A stretch of 64,000 nt of DNA from Apostichopus japonicus (GCF_037975245.1 NC_092580.1:34815001-34879000); one strand, 5' to 3'. Numbered from the stretch's first letter, positions 37,145-48,964 are shown. Made by a program: numbers and translations. Notes: a model not told the origin generated them from the sequence alone.

Positions 37145-39589
37145 ATTAATTTAATAACAGACTTCTGCAAATGAGAGTAATACAAGCACTGTTTGTGAGT
37201 TGTGCAAATGAGTACATTTACAGATAGCCGATTATTATTTGATACTTTATGTATTAATGCATAACTTAACGTGCGATTTGGCCTTCATTCTGGCTGTTTA
37301 ATAACATCGGTATCGGCCGATATTGGGATTGGAATATCTGATATCGGTCAAAACCAATACTGTCGATATCGACAAAACACTAATCAACAGCAAGGTACAG
37401 GGTTAACAAACATTTCCATTACAGAGATTTTCATGTTCAAAATAGTCAATAATACATTTCCAAATTTCCTGTGATTTGATTGGCTGATAGTCTCTAATAC
37501 TCATAGTCTGCAAAAATTCTTGCATCTGTAATGCTCAGCAAACACAAGTCTACAGTACATGCAACTTCTTTCACCTGTCTAGAGATAGCAAAGTTTGTGC
37601 TATAGGGTATCATTTGTGTGCACTCAAATATCATGTTAGGCCTGGTTGTCACATACCTACGTTCAGCCAAAGCACTTTTGGTACTTGAATTGTTTCTGAG
37701 ACTATCAGTAATATTTGATTCATTGTTGCAAACTCAAATAAATTTTCACAGTCCTTTCGGTCACATGCTTCAGTCAATATTTTGGTGCAAAATTCATGTA
37801 TAAACTACTGTACTTCATGCATTATCAAAAGTAGCCGTTGAAGTTTGATTCTTCTTAATTGACATTGCATAAAAAGCAATTCATATAGGCCTATCAGTAT
37901 CAAGAAAATGAAATATCACTACACCAACTTAAAAACTCTGATATGACAAGGTATATTTTTTCAAGAAAAAGCAAATAATACACACTCTGTTTCTCCCTAA
38001 TGAGGCCCACGCTTAAAGACTATATACAGTATATAGTTCTTAGTGCTTATAAATATTTACAAAACACGGATCTAATGCTGCCATTGGAGACCCTTCATTC
38101 TAATAATAGTTCTTGCACCCAGTCAGACAATTTCATTTACTGTAGTATTCAAATTTTGTGTATCAGTTTTGAATTCTCTGAATTTTTCAATTACCATGGC
38201 TCCTGTGTAAAATCTGTAATTGTATGTACATTTTTGCACTTAAACAGCAACTTTTATATAGCATTTTGTGATGTGATACTGGATAAATTATTCCCTGCCA
38301 GTACCTGCCCAACTTCTGTTGATACCTGCTCATGAAATCAGTCAATCATATCGGAGAATTTTATTTTCAAGTTTATTTTACCCAGTCACCTCACAAAGTT
38401 GCAAGATTGGTTAATGTAGTAAATGTCAAATCAGTACTAATATTTTGAATGGGCAGATGAATGGATATTGTGAATGTGGCAATCTAGGCGGCCTAAGTCA
38501 AAGACATAGTTTCAATCATGTGAGACTGACCAATTGTGCTTTGTACATTTACATCTCCCACTTGGCCTGTATTCTGAAAGTTGTACTGTATCCATATATA
38601 AAGATATTTAGAAAAAAACAACAAACAGGATGCCAGGTAGTTAGGCCTATATTGGAAAAGCGAAGGCCTAAGCCAACATACCTTATTGGTATAATCAAAA
38701 GAAATGATTGACTAACTTAGGCCTAGGACTAAGACTAATCCAAATGGCACAATATTTCTTTGGTGATGCTTATATTTTATTAGTGAATATTGGAATGATA
38801 CAGTACTGTTATGCTAGCCTTAACACATTAGGTTAGGCATAAGTAGAACTAGGTCATAACCTAAGTTACCGTACGGCTAACGTTAGACCTAGGCTAGTGA
38901 AGGCCTATCCTACTTTTAGACAGGTCTAACGTTAACCTCCTCCTAAGTTAGGAATACTTTGAGAAAAAAAAAAAGCAACAACAATGAAATAAAACACATA
39001 AATCGTCATCCACTTTACCTTTGGGATAAATATATGCCAAACTTTCGAAGACAAACTTGATTATGAGGTAAAAGTTATCCGTTCCATTGGTAACGTTTTG
39101 TTTGGTAGATAGTCAGACTGTTGATAGCATTTTCAGCTGGTAACGAAATTTGGATCATATACCCAGTGAAGGCTAGCAGCAGCAGTAAAAAGCTCTCTGG
39201 CAGTCTACGGTTAGACAGGCTATATTCCCTGGGCAGAGAGCGGTTCCGTGATATGTGTGTAGAAATAACAACGCTAAGCAAACGTTCAATATTGTTAGAG
39301 TGCTGAAGCTCACCTCTTACACTACAATGTCGCATTAACTAATTCGGTATCTGTACTACTGACTCAGTTCAAAGCTGCTATGCGCCATCTTTATTGGTAC
39401 GACTCTACGAAATAATACGACATTTTTGGTAACATGCTACTTTGCGGTTATGAAGCTTCTGAGACATCGACGTATATAAAATATTTGGACCGATTATATC
39501 AATTAGGATGAGCGCATATATGTACCAGCCATGGAAGGTCATGTGACCCTTGCAGCACTCAACTCTTTTATAGTACTATTTGAATATGT
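37145..39589. other. no gene seen; second copy of a duplication and possible promoter
   Basis: 37290-37382 looks like the end of another hAT-like element (CGGTATCGGCCGATAT, CGATATCGAC, terminal AAAACACTA); its other end was not found. 37383-37900 is homologous to 29035-29700. CpG-containing TAACGTTAGACCTAGG-like sequence at 38860-38935 precedes the candidate promoter at 39310-39400. Confidence 0.5.
39310..39400 (-). promoter_or_regulatory. candidate promoter and noncoding first exon, leftward
   Basis: On the minus strand a CCAAT box (39394-39398) is followed by AAGATGGCGC, a YY1-type initiator motif often found at start sites of CpG-type promoters. About 75 nt later comes a good donor AAGAG-GTGAGC at 39314/39313. 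It would suit a leftward transcript such as the kinase gene 21 kb downstream, but nothing in the sequence proves the link. Confidence 0.25.
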
Positions 39590-39597
39590 ATTCTACA

Positions 39598-39912
39598 CAG
39601 GCGCGTAGCCAAGGGGGGGGGGGGTCGAAGGGGGAAGCCGCCCCCCTTGAGCATTTTTTTTTATAATTTTTTTTAATGTTTTTATGATATCGCTAGTAAT
39701 TTCAAAAGAGGAAATGCTAAGATGCAACTTACAATGCCTGGGAAGTGCCATTTCCAGCGATCTGGGAGGCATTTTCAGCCAAAATTTTCTTGTACGCTTC
39801 GCGCCACCCATGGTGGCGCTACGCTTAGATAGTTTGCAATGCCGAATTTACGGCTCTGATAATCTGACTACAGTTTAGCCCCTCCCTTGGCAAATTCCTG
39901 GCTACGCGCCTG
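39598..39912. mobile_element. 315-bp hAT-like MITE, TSD ATTCTACA
   Basis: Starts CAGGCGCGTAGCCAAG, ends CCTGGCTACGCGCCTG, flanked by the perfect 8-bp duplication ATTCTACA (39590-39597 and 39913-39920). The interior includes a G-run, TATGATATCGCTAGTAATTT and GGTGGCGCTACGCTTAGA, shared with the composite element at 21704-22951. Too short to encode anything. Confidence 0.88.
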
Positions 39913-39920
39913 ATTCTACA

Positions 39921-41517
39921 ACAACTAATGTCGTTATCTAATAGCTACCACATTCCAGGTGAAGCTTCGCGAACAATGGAATCTAGCAAACTGCTACATT
40001 TCCCAAGTAGTTTCGCACAATTTTTAATTCCTAAATTGCTGGTTCGAGTATTTTCCTTCAAACAATCGAACTGCAACTGGAACAAACGTAGTTTATACAG
40101 GGAGTTGTTATGGAACAACTCCCTGGTTTATACCTTTACACACAAAAACAAACGGCAGCATTCGCTGTTCCTTAGCAAAGGCAACGCAAATGATCGGAGT
40201 GACCGCCGTACGCAATCTATAAGATTACTAGTATAGAAATGGTTCATGCAGATCAAGCCTTTTCATGAGACAGAGAAAGTAAATGCCAACATCATTATCA
40301 CCAAGTCTAAGGAAATTATTCTCGAATTTACCATAAATTCCCGTTTAAGTGACGTTTTGTTGTATACGCTTATCACTTCAAACTAATATAGAGGGTTAAA
40401 ATAATATGTTAGTAGCAGCTAGGAATACGTCATATGACCCTCCATGGTTGGTAGGTTAATCCTACTATGGAGGGAGACTTCCAGATTAATATAGTTCGAT
40501 GTATGGAGATAGAAACAGGTGCACGCCCCCAAAAAAGGAAGTGATCTGTCAACTGAAGCGCTCATATAATGACATTCCCAAAGGAAGTTTCTAGCTGATC
40601 ATATTTCTTCTTCTACAAAGACCGATTATACAGAGGAAACGCTGCTGAAGAAGGTTACAGTCACTATGATGTATTAGAAGCCTTCATTAGGTTAGCTTGG
40701 TGGAAAATAAAGATATTTCCAAGCAAGGAATGAAGCAAAAGTGAAAACTCCAATCCTGTTGCATTTTTTAATCCCTTTCAACCCATTGACATTTTAGTAA
40801 AACAACTCGAGGGAAAATAATCGAAATGTTATTTTTTTACTTAGGAACGTGTTAAGCCTGGAACAACTCCTCTTTATGACCATGCTTCAAGCATATTTAG
40901 GGGTTATAACAATGGCGAGCCATCGTCTGTCGGGGGAAATGGTTCCGTCGGTGGGGATTTTTACATTCTTTCGGGGAAGAATTATAGTTGTACAGAATAT
41001 TTACTAGCACAACCTTGCATGTAGAGCTACTTCTATAAACCTAATTTTTAGTCTTAATATGGTTTAGAATGCACTATTTCAGTCTTATTTCCCCCCAGGG
41101 CAGCATCCTGCCTTCTTTATTAAATCCTTACTCGTCTGTGGCTATTCCATTATAATTGATCAAACCCTTATCTAATTCAGTCGGGGTGGGGGTGGGGGTG
41201 GGGTGGGGGTGGGGGGGTTGAACCCCCTCCAGCTTTGAAATCTTGTATACTCCACTGGGTTATAATACTATACTGATTTTTTTCAAGAGTATCTATACTA
41301 ACTGAAATTTGAAATCAGAAATTAATATTCCCGTGCTGAACGGAAGTGATCAGCAAGACCTTAACCTGGTTTGAAAGTCCAGGCTTCGAATACATCTGTC
41401 ACCCGCTCCCATCCAGTCCCATGTACTAACTGACATGTAAAAGAAGGTGAAGGAGTGATGACAATTTAAGGTGTCTTCTTCGTCACAGCCAACATAGAAT
41501 TTGTGAGTACTTACTAA
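39921..41517. other. no gene seen; hairpin and G-rich tract
   Basis: A plus-strand ORF of about 100 codons at 39928-40236 shows no recognisable motif. A 12-bp perfect hairpin lies at 40098-40125 and a GGGGTGGGGG-type tract at 41181-41217. Nothing else supported. Confidence 0.45.
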
Positions 41518-43790
41518 CAAGTAGGCCTAGGTTCTGTTTGTATTCAGTTCCGCAAGTTGAATTCGATTGATCGGGAGAGATTTAGATCGGATCTTAGTTA
41601 CGAAATGGATGGGATGATGGCACTTGATTCTCTTGATGATCTGGTAACCGCCTATAAGATCCGTACCGAGAGAGTATTGAACGATCATGCCCCTGTCATC
41701 TCTAAAGTAATAACTGTTCGCCAAAGTGTTCCGTGGTTTGATAATGAGGCGTCAAGGCTGAAAACTAAAACACGGAATGCAGAGCGGCGATGGTTGAAAC
41801 ATCCAACCTCTGAGAATCATGATTCGTTTCGTTCATTCCGTAACGAATACAAAAACCATGTCGAAGCATTGAAAAGCACCTTCATTCGGAGGAAGATTGA
41901 ATCATGTGGCAACGACACCCGTCAACTGTTTGCTACCGTCGCCAACATTACTGGCAGTACAAAGACCAATCCTCTACCGGAGGGTGTGTCAGACGATCAG
42001 CTGGCTGGTGACTTTGCCACGTATTTTTATAACAAGGTCGATGTCATCCGGAATGAGCTCGAGCACCATCCTATCTTCATCCCACCCGAGATGAGCGTAC
42101 CACCTTTTGCTTCATTTTCTACCATTGATGTATCGACGGCTACAGCACTCATTCGTAATGCAAAGCCTACGACTTGCCAGCTTGATCCCTTGCCATCGTC
42201 TCTTGTCAAAGAACATTATGACATATTTGCTCCTATATTTTGCAAAATAATTAATACATCGCTCTCCACTGGTAATTTTCACCCTGACTGGAAACAAGCT
42301 ATTGTCAAACCACTATTGAAGAAAACTAACCTCGATCATATAAAGAAGAACTATCGCCCGGTTAGTAATCTGTCCTTCCTTTCAAAGATAGTGGAGAAGG
42401 CCTCTCTGATTAGTTTTACTGAACACATCGAGAATCACGGTCTCCTTCCTCCGTATCAAAGTGCATACAGGGCCAACCATAGTACGGAAACACTCTTACT
42501 GAAATTATATAATGATATCATGTGCAATATGGAGCGCCAGTTATTAACTCCATTTGCCGCAATGGACTTGAGTGCCGCGTTTGACACAGTCAACCACCAG
42601 CTGTTATTGGACATTCTCAAGAAGTGCTTCGGAGTTCACGGGGTAGCTAGAAAATGGGTATCGTCGTATTTATCTGAGAGACAATTCGCTGTTTGTATAA
42701 ACAAATCACTTTCTACGCCGATGAAGGTCAATTTCTCTGTACCACAGGGTAGTATAAATGGACCAGTATACTTCACCTGCTATACTAGCACAATGAACAC
42801 ATGTATCAGTGATGAACAATTCCTCATTGGCTACGCCGATGACCACAGTATCTACTCTAGTTTTAAACCCGGAGATGTTTCTTCAGAATTTGAGTCAATC
42901 AGGGGTCTTTCATCAACTCTAGAAAATGTGAAACTCTGGATGCAATTTAACCGTCTTAAGATGAATGATGAAAAATCGGAGTTTATCGTTTTCGGAAGCA
43001 ATCACCAACTACCAAAGTGCAATACAGACGTTTTATCCATTGGGGACACTCCTGTCCGTCGTACCCATAGTGTGAAGCTACTAGGTGTTTACTTGGATGA
43101 AACCCTCAATCTCAAACATCATATTTCCATGAAAGCTCGTGCATCAGCCCTCGCCATGTTTAATCTGAAGAAGATCCGGAAATATTTGGACAAGTCGACA
43201 TGTCTCAAAATTGCAAATGCCACGATTTTCTCTCATATGGACTATTGCAATGGTCTTTTTATCAACCTCCCGGCCTCCACACTTCATCCCCTACAAAGGA
43301 TCCAAAATTACACGGCTAAAATTATTCTCGGCAGATCAAAATATGATAGTGCCTCCGCAGCATTGAAGGAGCTGCACATCCTCCCCGTTAATGTCCGCGC
43401 TGAGTACAAGATCCTCCTCCTCGTTTATAAGTGTATACATAATTCAGCACCAGCTTATCTGTCCGAGTTGCTGGAAATTAAGACACCTGGTCATTCAACA
43501 CGCTCGTCAAAGGGCATTCTTCTCAAGGTTCCTTTCACACGCCGCAATTGTTTCGCAGGCCGCTCTTTCAGCGTCACTGGCCCTAGACTTTGGAACGCTC
43601 TCCCCGTCGACACAAGAAATTCGAAGACCATCAGAACTTTTAAAGCTGCTTTAAAGACTCATTTATTTAAGAAATCGTTTTTATAATTGTTTTGTTGTTC
43701 AGCGCCATTGAGTGTTTTTACAGTAATGTGCGCTTTACCAAGTGTTTCCACCTTAACCTTAACCTTATTCATTTTTTACTGTGCAGTGAT
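41518..43790 (+). mobile_element. 5'-truncated non-LTR retrotransposon (CR1/L2/Jockey-like)
   Basis: The open frame begins abruptly after a stop codon at 41515-41517, within the linker before the reverse transcriptase. The endonuclease domain and ORF1 are missing, as usual for incomplete target-primed insertion. After the ORF comes a short 3' UTR with AATGTGCGCTTTACCAAGTG, similar to GCGCTTT-type 3' tails of this group, then a CCTTAA-repeat tail around 43751-43768. No target duplication was identified. Confidence 0.8.
41557..43686 (+). CDS. non-LTR retrotransposon reverse transcriptase, uninterrupted ORF
   Basis: 709 codons without a stop. The first codon used here is TTG, and the frame is open upstream to 41518, so the true N-terminus is lost by truncation. 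The reverse transcriptase signatures are present. The first catalytic Asp lies in DLSAAFDTVNH (about residues 338-348), PQG at about 396-398 in SVPQGSINGPVY, and the YADD catalytic pair at about 426-429 in IGYADDHSIY. A thumb region follows, and the C-terminal block RLWNALPVDTRNSKTIRTFK (from about residue 677) is typical of CR1/L2/Jockey-type ORF2 proteins. The INGP block after PQG differs from the common VLGP form. The enzyme copies element RNA at a nicked target. Coding capacity is intact over the RT, but without endonuclease this copy should not be autonomous. The clade within the group is uncertain. Confidence 0.88.
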   Translation: MNSIDRERFRSDLSYEMDGMMALDSLDDLVTAYKIRTERVLNDHAPVISKVITVRQSVPWFDNEASRLKTKTRNAERRWLKHPTSENHDSFRSFRNEYKNHVEALKSTFIRRKIESCGNDTRQLFATVANITGSTKTNPLPEGVSDDQLAGDFATYFYNKVDVIRNELEHHPIFIPPEMSVPPFASFSTIDVSTATALIRNAKPTTCQLDPLPSSLVKEHYDIFAPIFCKIINTSLSTGNFHPDWKQAIVKPLLKKTNLDHIKKNYRPVSNLSFLSKIVEKASLISFTEHIENHGLLPPYQSAYRANHSTETLLLKLYNDIMCNMERQLLTPFAAMDLSAAFDTVNHQLLLDILKKCFGVHGVARKWVSSYLSERQFAVCINKSLSTPMKVNFSVPQGSINGPVYFTCYTSTMNTCISDEQFLIGYADDHSIYSSFKPGDVSSEFESIRGLSSTLENVKLWMQFNRLKMNDEKSEFIVFGSNHQLPKCNTDVLSIGDTPVRRTHSVKLLGVYLDETLNLKHHISMKARASALAMFNLKKIRKYLDKSTCLKIANATIFSHMDYCNGLFINLPASTLHPLQRIQNYTAKIILGRSKYDSASAALKELHILPVNVRAEYKILLLVYKCIHNSAPAYLSELLEIKTPGHSTRSSKGILLKVPFTRRNCFAGRSFSVTGPRLWNALPVDTRNSKTIRTFKAALKTHLFKKSFL

Positions 43791-44611
43791 GGATGAATTA
43801 TTCAGTTGCTAAGCATGCCACGTCATATGTTTGGTACCAGAAATGAGGAGATGGACAGAGGGGTCGTTAGGATAAGGTGGTGGTCGCCAACACCACGCAG
43901 GTGACATCCTGGAACAGCAGTTACAAAACATTGGCATTTACCAATTTTTCGCGCGCCAGTTATTGCAAATTCTTATGCACAAATGCAAAGCAGTTTTAAT
44001 CATGGGCTTCCAACCACACGTGAATATATTTAGTCCTAGCCAATTTAGAGGTGGTTTATATTACCATGAGAATATCACGCTTAAAATTAAAACGTTTTGA
44101 ACATGTATAGACATTTCAATACTTTCGTCCAATCAAAAACTGATATATGGCGATTTCTTTCACATATGTAGTGGGCCTACACCGAATGAAGAGCGTCATG
44201 TATTTACATGTGACTATGTCACCAATGAGCGTATGAAAAACTGACATATGCCAAGTTATTACTATTCATGTCGATTGCAGGACTTCTGGCATCCTAGAAA
44301 GTCGAGAAGAATCAAATCTCAATATAGTGCCGATACAACTCGGTAACGAACACTTACTAAATAAAGGCGCTATTTGTGAATGTCCATATTCCCTACTATT
44401 TTCTTTTCCAAATGAAAAGCCAAGGAGAGAAAACAAGAAAAAGAAAGCATACAGGGCGGGGAGGGGGGGGGGGGGGGTGAGTGGAAGAGAGGATAAAGGC
44501 AACGCACAGATTCTAATATTTTATCTTTGCTTCTTAAAGTCAGCATTCCTGAATGCATATCTGCTCTGTGACAGAATAATTTTCATGTTTTCCGCAAAAT
44601 TCATAGCATTT
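43791..44611. other. no gene seen; G-run
   Basis: Sequence between the retrotransposon and a coding-like ORF. G-run at 44461-44477. No motif recognised. Confidence 0.5.
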
Positions 44612-44839
44612 TCAGGGATAATAGCTGCCTTCCACAACAATTTGAAACTTGTTTAATAAGGAAAACCTGTCAGCTTTCGGAGCCTTGACCACCTCTTGGC
44701 CTCCGAGAGACACTCCATAGAATTTGAATCCTCTCTCTAACACATACGTTTGCTTAAAAGTCTGCAGCTTTAAAGGACTTTGCCCGTACTCCCAGTCAAT
44801 AACTGTGCAGTTGTCAAATAATAAAACACGGTACTGCAT
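44612..44839 (-). CDS. unidentified coding-like ORF or exon, 75 codons
   Basis: Minus-strand ORF starting MQYRVLLFDNCTVIDWEYGQ and continuing through LERGFKFYGVSLGGQEVVKA. Composition is balanced and unlike the low-complexity ORFs around it, with mixed aromatic, charged and glycine residues as in a folded beta-rich segment. A possible donor ACAG-GTTTTC at 44667/44666 would end the exon after KAPKAD. A weak acceptor AATGCAG precedes TACCGT, or the ATG may be the start. I do not recognise the family. It could be a lone exon of a gene whose neighbours I missed, an exon relic, or chance. The 37-bp minisatellite lies immediately upstream. Confidence 0.3.
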   Translation of the reverse strand: MQYRVLLFDNCTVIDWEYGQSPLKLQTFKQTYVLERGFKFYGVSLGGQEVVKAPKADRFSLLNKFQIVVEGSYYP

Positions 44840-44879
44840 TTTTTACAGTGAAGTCGGTCTCAGAAACGCTCTGCAACTG

Positions 44880-46715
44880 CCCTTGATAAATGGTGGATCT
44901 ACACTCCTGGCTATGGGAATCCATAAATGGTGGATCTACACTCCTGGCTATGGGAATCCATAAATGGTGGATATTCACTCCTGGCTATGGGAATCCATCA
45001 ATGGTGGATATACACTCCTGGCTATGGAATCCATAAATGGTGGATCTACACTCCTGGCTATGGGAATCGATAAATGGTGGATAAACACTCCTGGCTATGG
45101 GAATCAATAAATGGTGGATCTACACTCCTGGCTATGGGAATCCATACATGGTGGATAAACACTACTGGCTATGGGAATCCATAAATGGTGGATCTACACT
45201 CCTGGCTATGGAATCCATAAATGGTGGATATTCACTCCTGGCTATGGGAATCCATAAATGGTGGATCTACACTCCTGGCTATGGGAATCCATAAATGGTG
45301 GATATTCACTCCTGGCTATGGGAATCCATAAATGGTGGATCTACACTCCTGGCTATGGAATCCATAAATGGTGGATATACACTCCTGGCTATGGAATCCA
45401 TAAATGGTGGATAAACACTCCTGGCTATGGGAATCAATAAATGGTGGATCTACACTCCTGGCTATGGGAATCCATACATGGTGGATAAACACTACTGGCT
45501 ATGGGAATCCATAAATGGTGGATCTACACTCCTGGCTATGGAATCCATAAATGGTGGATATACACTCCTGGCTATGGAATCCATAAATGGTGGATATACA
45601 CTCCTGGCTATGGAATCCATAAATGGTGGACCTACACTCCTGGCTATGGGAATCCATAAATGGTGGATATTCACTCCTGGCTATGGGAATCCATAAACGG
45701 TGGATCTACACTCCTGGCTATGGGAATCCATAAATGGTGGATATACACTCCTGGCTATGGAATCCATAAATGGTGGATATACACTCCTGGCTATGGAATC
45801 CATAAATGGTGGACCTACACTCCTGGCTATGGGAATCCATAAATGGTGGATATTCACTCCTGGCTATGGGAATCCATAAATGGTGGATCTACACTCCTGG
45901 CTATGGGAATCCATAAATGGTGGATATACACTCCTTGCTATGGGAATCCATAAATGGTGGATATACACTCCTGGCTATGGGAATCCATAAATGGTGGACC
46001 TACACTCCTGGCTATGGAATCCATAAATGGTGGATATTCACTCCTGGCTATGGGAATCCATAAATGGTGGACCTACACTCCTGGCTATGGGAATCCATAA
46101 ATGGTGGATATACACTCCTTGCTATGGGAATCCATAAATGGTGGATATACACTCCTGGCTATGGAATCCATAAATGGTGGACCTACACTCCTGGCTATGG
46201 AATCCATAAATGGTGGATATTCACTCCTGGCTATGGGAATCCATAAATGGTGGACCTACACTCCTGGCTATGGGAATCCATAAATGGTGGATATACACTC
46301 CTGGCTATGGGAATCCATAAATGGTGGATAAACACTCCTGGCTATGGGAATCCATAAATGGTGGATATACACTCCTGGCTATGGGAATCCATAAATGGTG
46401 GATATACACTCCTGGCTATGGGAATCCATAAATGGTGGATATTAACTCCTGGCTATGGGAATCCATAAATGGTGGATATACACTCCTGGCTATGGGAATC
46501 CATAAATGGTGGATATTCACTCCTGGCTATGGGAATCCATAAATGGTGGATAAACACTCCTGGCTATGGGAATCGATAAATGGTGGATATACACTCCTTG
46601 CTATGGGAATCCATAAATGGTGGATCTACACTCCTGGCTATGGGAATCCATAAATGGTGGATCTACACTCCTGGCTATTGGAATCCATAAATGGTGGATA
46701 TACACTCCCGGCTAC
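44880..46715. repeat. minisatellite, 36-37 bp unit, about 50 copies
   Basis: Unit AAATGGTGGATMTACACTCC followed by TGGCTATGGGAATCCAT. Variation is concentrated at the GGATCTAC/GGATATTC/GGATAAAC/GGACCTAC position and in one G of TATGG(G)AATC. Repeated strings of variants indicate block duplication. Confidence 0.95.
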
Positions 46716-48147
46716 AGCAATTTACGGAGGGGTGCAATATTATAAAATGATATATTAAATGGAAGGGGAGGAGCGTACTTCAGCCTGCATTAAGGAATGG
46801 GGAGGGGGGGGGGGAAGCATGCTTGCAACCTTCATTCCCCATCCTAGTGTCCCCGCTAGGCCCTGGGCCTCATTCAGGTACTTACAATGGCAAGGATATA
46901 CAAAGTGTACACAGAGAAGATTATGGGATGTGTTCCTACCATACAATAATCTACATATAGCTTATAATGGACTGTTTTCATATAAGATGATAGTACTGAA
47001 ATTACCAAACCAAGAATATCAATAAAGTCTGCTTAGATCAGTTACTTGCAAAAGACATGTGATCAATCATTTCACTTCATTCTAGTAAGTCTATTAAAAC
47101 ATGACAGCTGTAAGAGTTCTCCTCACAACTTTGTACTTTGTTTTTTACTTGTTCTTGTGACCTAACCTTGCAATGAGGCAAAAGTAATTCAAGCACAATC
47201 CTAGAATATGAAATCAATGTTCCATTCTTGCTTCTCCTTAAAGACATGAAGCTTTCATTGTGACAGAATGAAAAAACATGAGAAACACACACATAGACAA
47301 TAACAAAATCAACAGAGCAGTTTCTTATTATTTATTTACACATTATACTGCAACATGTATGAACTCAATTGATTATTTACATCATAGCACATTGGAGAGA
47401 TGATAATTTACTAGCCCTTCCCACACCCCAGAAATTTGCTTAATATTCAATAAGAAATGAATGAAATAATATAAATTGATTTCAGCTGATAATACCAAGT
47501 GTGATGAAGAGTACATAACACTCAGATAATATATAAAAAGCAACAAGAGCATACAGGTAAATATGGCTCTCAAACAGAAGTATGACAAAACACAACACTG
47601 GTTGGGTTAACAACTACTCTAGTTAATTGGAGGGATGGAAGGTGCCCTCTGACATAACACTCTTTACTGTGAAGGGACCAATTAACAATCTTTGCTACAA
47701 ATATAGAAAAGTTCCTGCAAATAATTTCACCTTGGCCCATAGACTGTTTTATTTTGTTTGTAAGAACCCTAAAAAACCTTTGATGTTTTTCTTGGCTAGC
47801 ATTTTTTGCTCATTCATGAACTCCAGGGTATGAGTAGAATTTTTAAAACTAACGTGAAAGTCTTATTAAATTAGGAATCAATTTCAAACTGTCTCAATTC
47901 TGAAGACTGAAAATCCCTTTGTACCCCTCTCTTACAGAGTTAATGCTACCAGCTTCTGAACAGTATTAAGTAGCTTGGATCAAGTCAATGGTTATATACA
48001 AGATAGATTTATGGATAAATCATAGCTCTCTGGCACTGACAACTGACAAGTTATGAATCCTTAGTTGATTGTTAAAAGTACTGCAGTGTAGTTTAGGCTA
48101 CCAGTTGTCAAGGTTGTTCATTTCAATCATTGCAAAGGTTGCATAGG
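46716..48147. other. no gene seen; downstream of TUBGCP6
   Basis: Contains a G-run at 46800-46812 and short ORFs without motifs. AATAAA sequences on the minus strand near 47329 and 47739 could serve distal polyadenylation of TUBGCP6, but this is not demonstrable. Confidence 0.45.
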
Positions 48148-48640
48148 TTATACCACAATGTGCCTCTCCAGGTAATGAGGATTGTTCTTCCACTGTCAAT
48201 AATGCTTCTAGTTCTAGGTGTTGCATAAGCTCATGCATTGATTTATTGTTATAGCTCTTACCACGCTGTGCCTCCCCAGGTAATGAGGATTGCATGGTTA
48301 AAGCTCTTACCATGCTGTACCTCTCCACGTAATGAGGATTGCATGGTTATAGCTCCTAACACACTGTACCTCTCCAGGTAATGAGGATTGCATGGTTATA
48401 GCTCCTAACACACTGTACCTCTCCAGGTAATGAGGATTGCATGGTTATAGCTCTGACCATGCTGTGCCTCTCCAGGTAATGAGGATTGCATGGTTATAGC
48501 TCTTACCATGCTGTGCCTCTCCAGGTAATGAAGATTGCATGGTTATAGCTCTGACCATGCTGTGCCTCTCCAGATAACGATTTCTCTTCCACTGTCAATA
48601 ATGCTTCTAGTTCTAGGTGTTTCATAAGTTTATGTACTGT
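48148..48640. repeat. minisatellite in presumed TUBGCP6 3' UTR, 49-bp unit
   Basis: About seven copies of a unit with GGTAATGAGGATTGCATGGT and ATGCTGTGCCTCTCCA. It is bracketed by two copies of CACTGTCAATAATGCTTCTA. It begins about 60 bp beyond the TUBGCP6 stop codon in the direction of transcription. The first AATAAA on the minus strand after the stop is at 48242-48247, inside this region, so the repeat may be transcribed into the 3' UTR. Confidence 0.8.
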
Positions 48641-48702
48641 GTCTCTCCAAGTGATAAATTTTGATCCTCCACAGTGAATAAAGTTCTCACAACAATGTAA
48701 CT

Positions 48703-48797
48703 TCATGATGAGTTTTTATAGTAGTCATTGAAATTCAGTAGCATCAAAAACTCTTCCAAATGTGGTTGGTAACCCCTAGTAACCAGCTTCGTAACCA
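48703..48797 (-). CDS. TUBGCP6: TUBGCP6, terminal coding exon
   Basis: 2 nt completing a Val codon, 30 codons and stop TGA (48703-48705). Acceptor TTTCATTTCAG. It encodes VTKLVTRGYQPHLEEFLMLL followed by NFNDYYKNSS. Human GCP6 ends with a nearly identical VTKLVNRGYQPHLEDFLL-type segment and an INFN-YY tail, so gene identity and C-terminus are secure. This is the last helix bundle of the GRIP2 domain, which contacts gamma-tubulin in the gamma-tubulin ring complex at centrosomes and other microtubule-organising centres. Confidence 0.95.
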
Positions 48798-48964
48798 CTG
48801 AAATGAAACACATCAATAGGTTATCATTACATTACAACATGTACTAATAAACTTACAAGTGTTTCCCCTGATGCATAGAATATTGACAATGTTAAAATAT
48901 AACCCAGATTTAGAAACACATAGACAGATGGTTTATTGGTACAGTTAATAAACACATCAATCAG

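Noticed and set aside
43740-43770. CCTTAACCTTAACCTTA as telomere-like repeat
   Set aside because: Only about three units, not the animal telomere TTAGGG, and located at the 3' end of the LINE, where a simple-sequence tail is expected.
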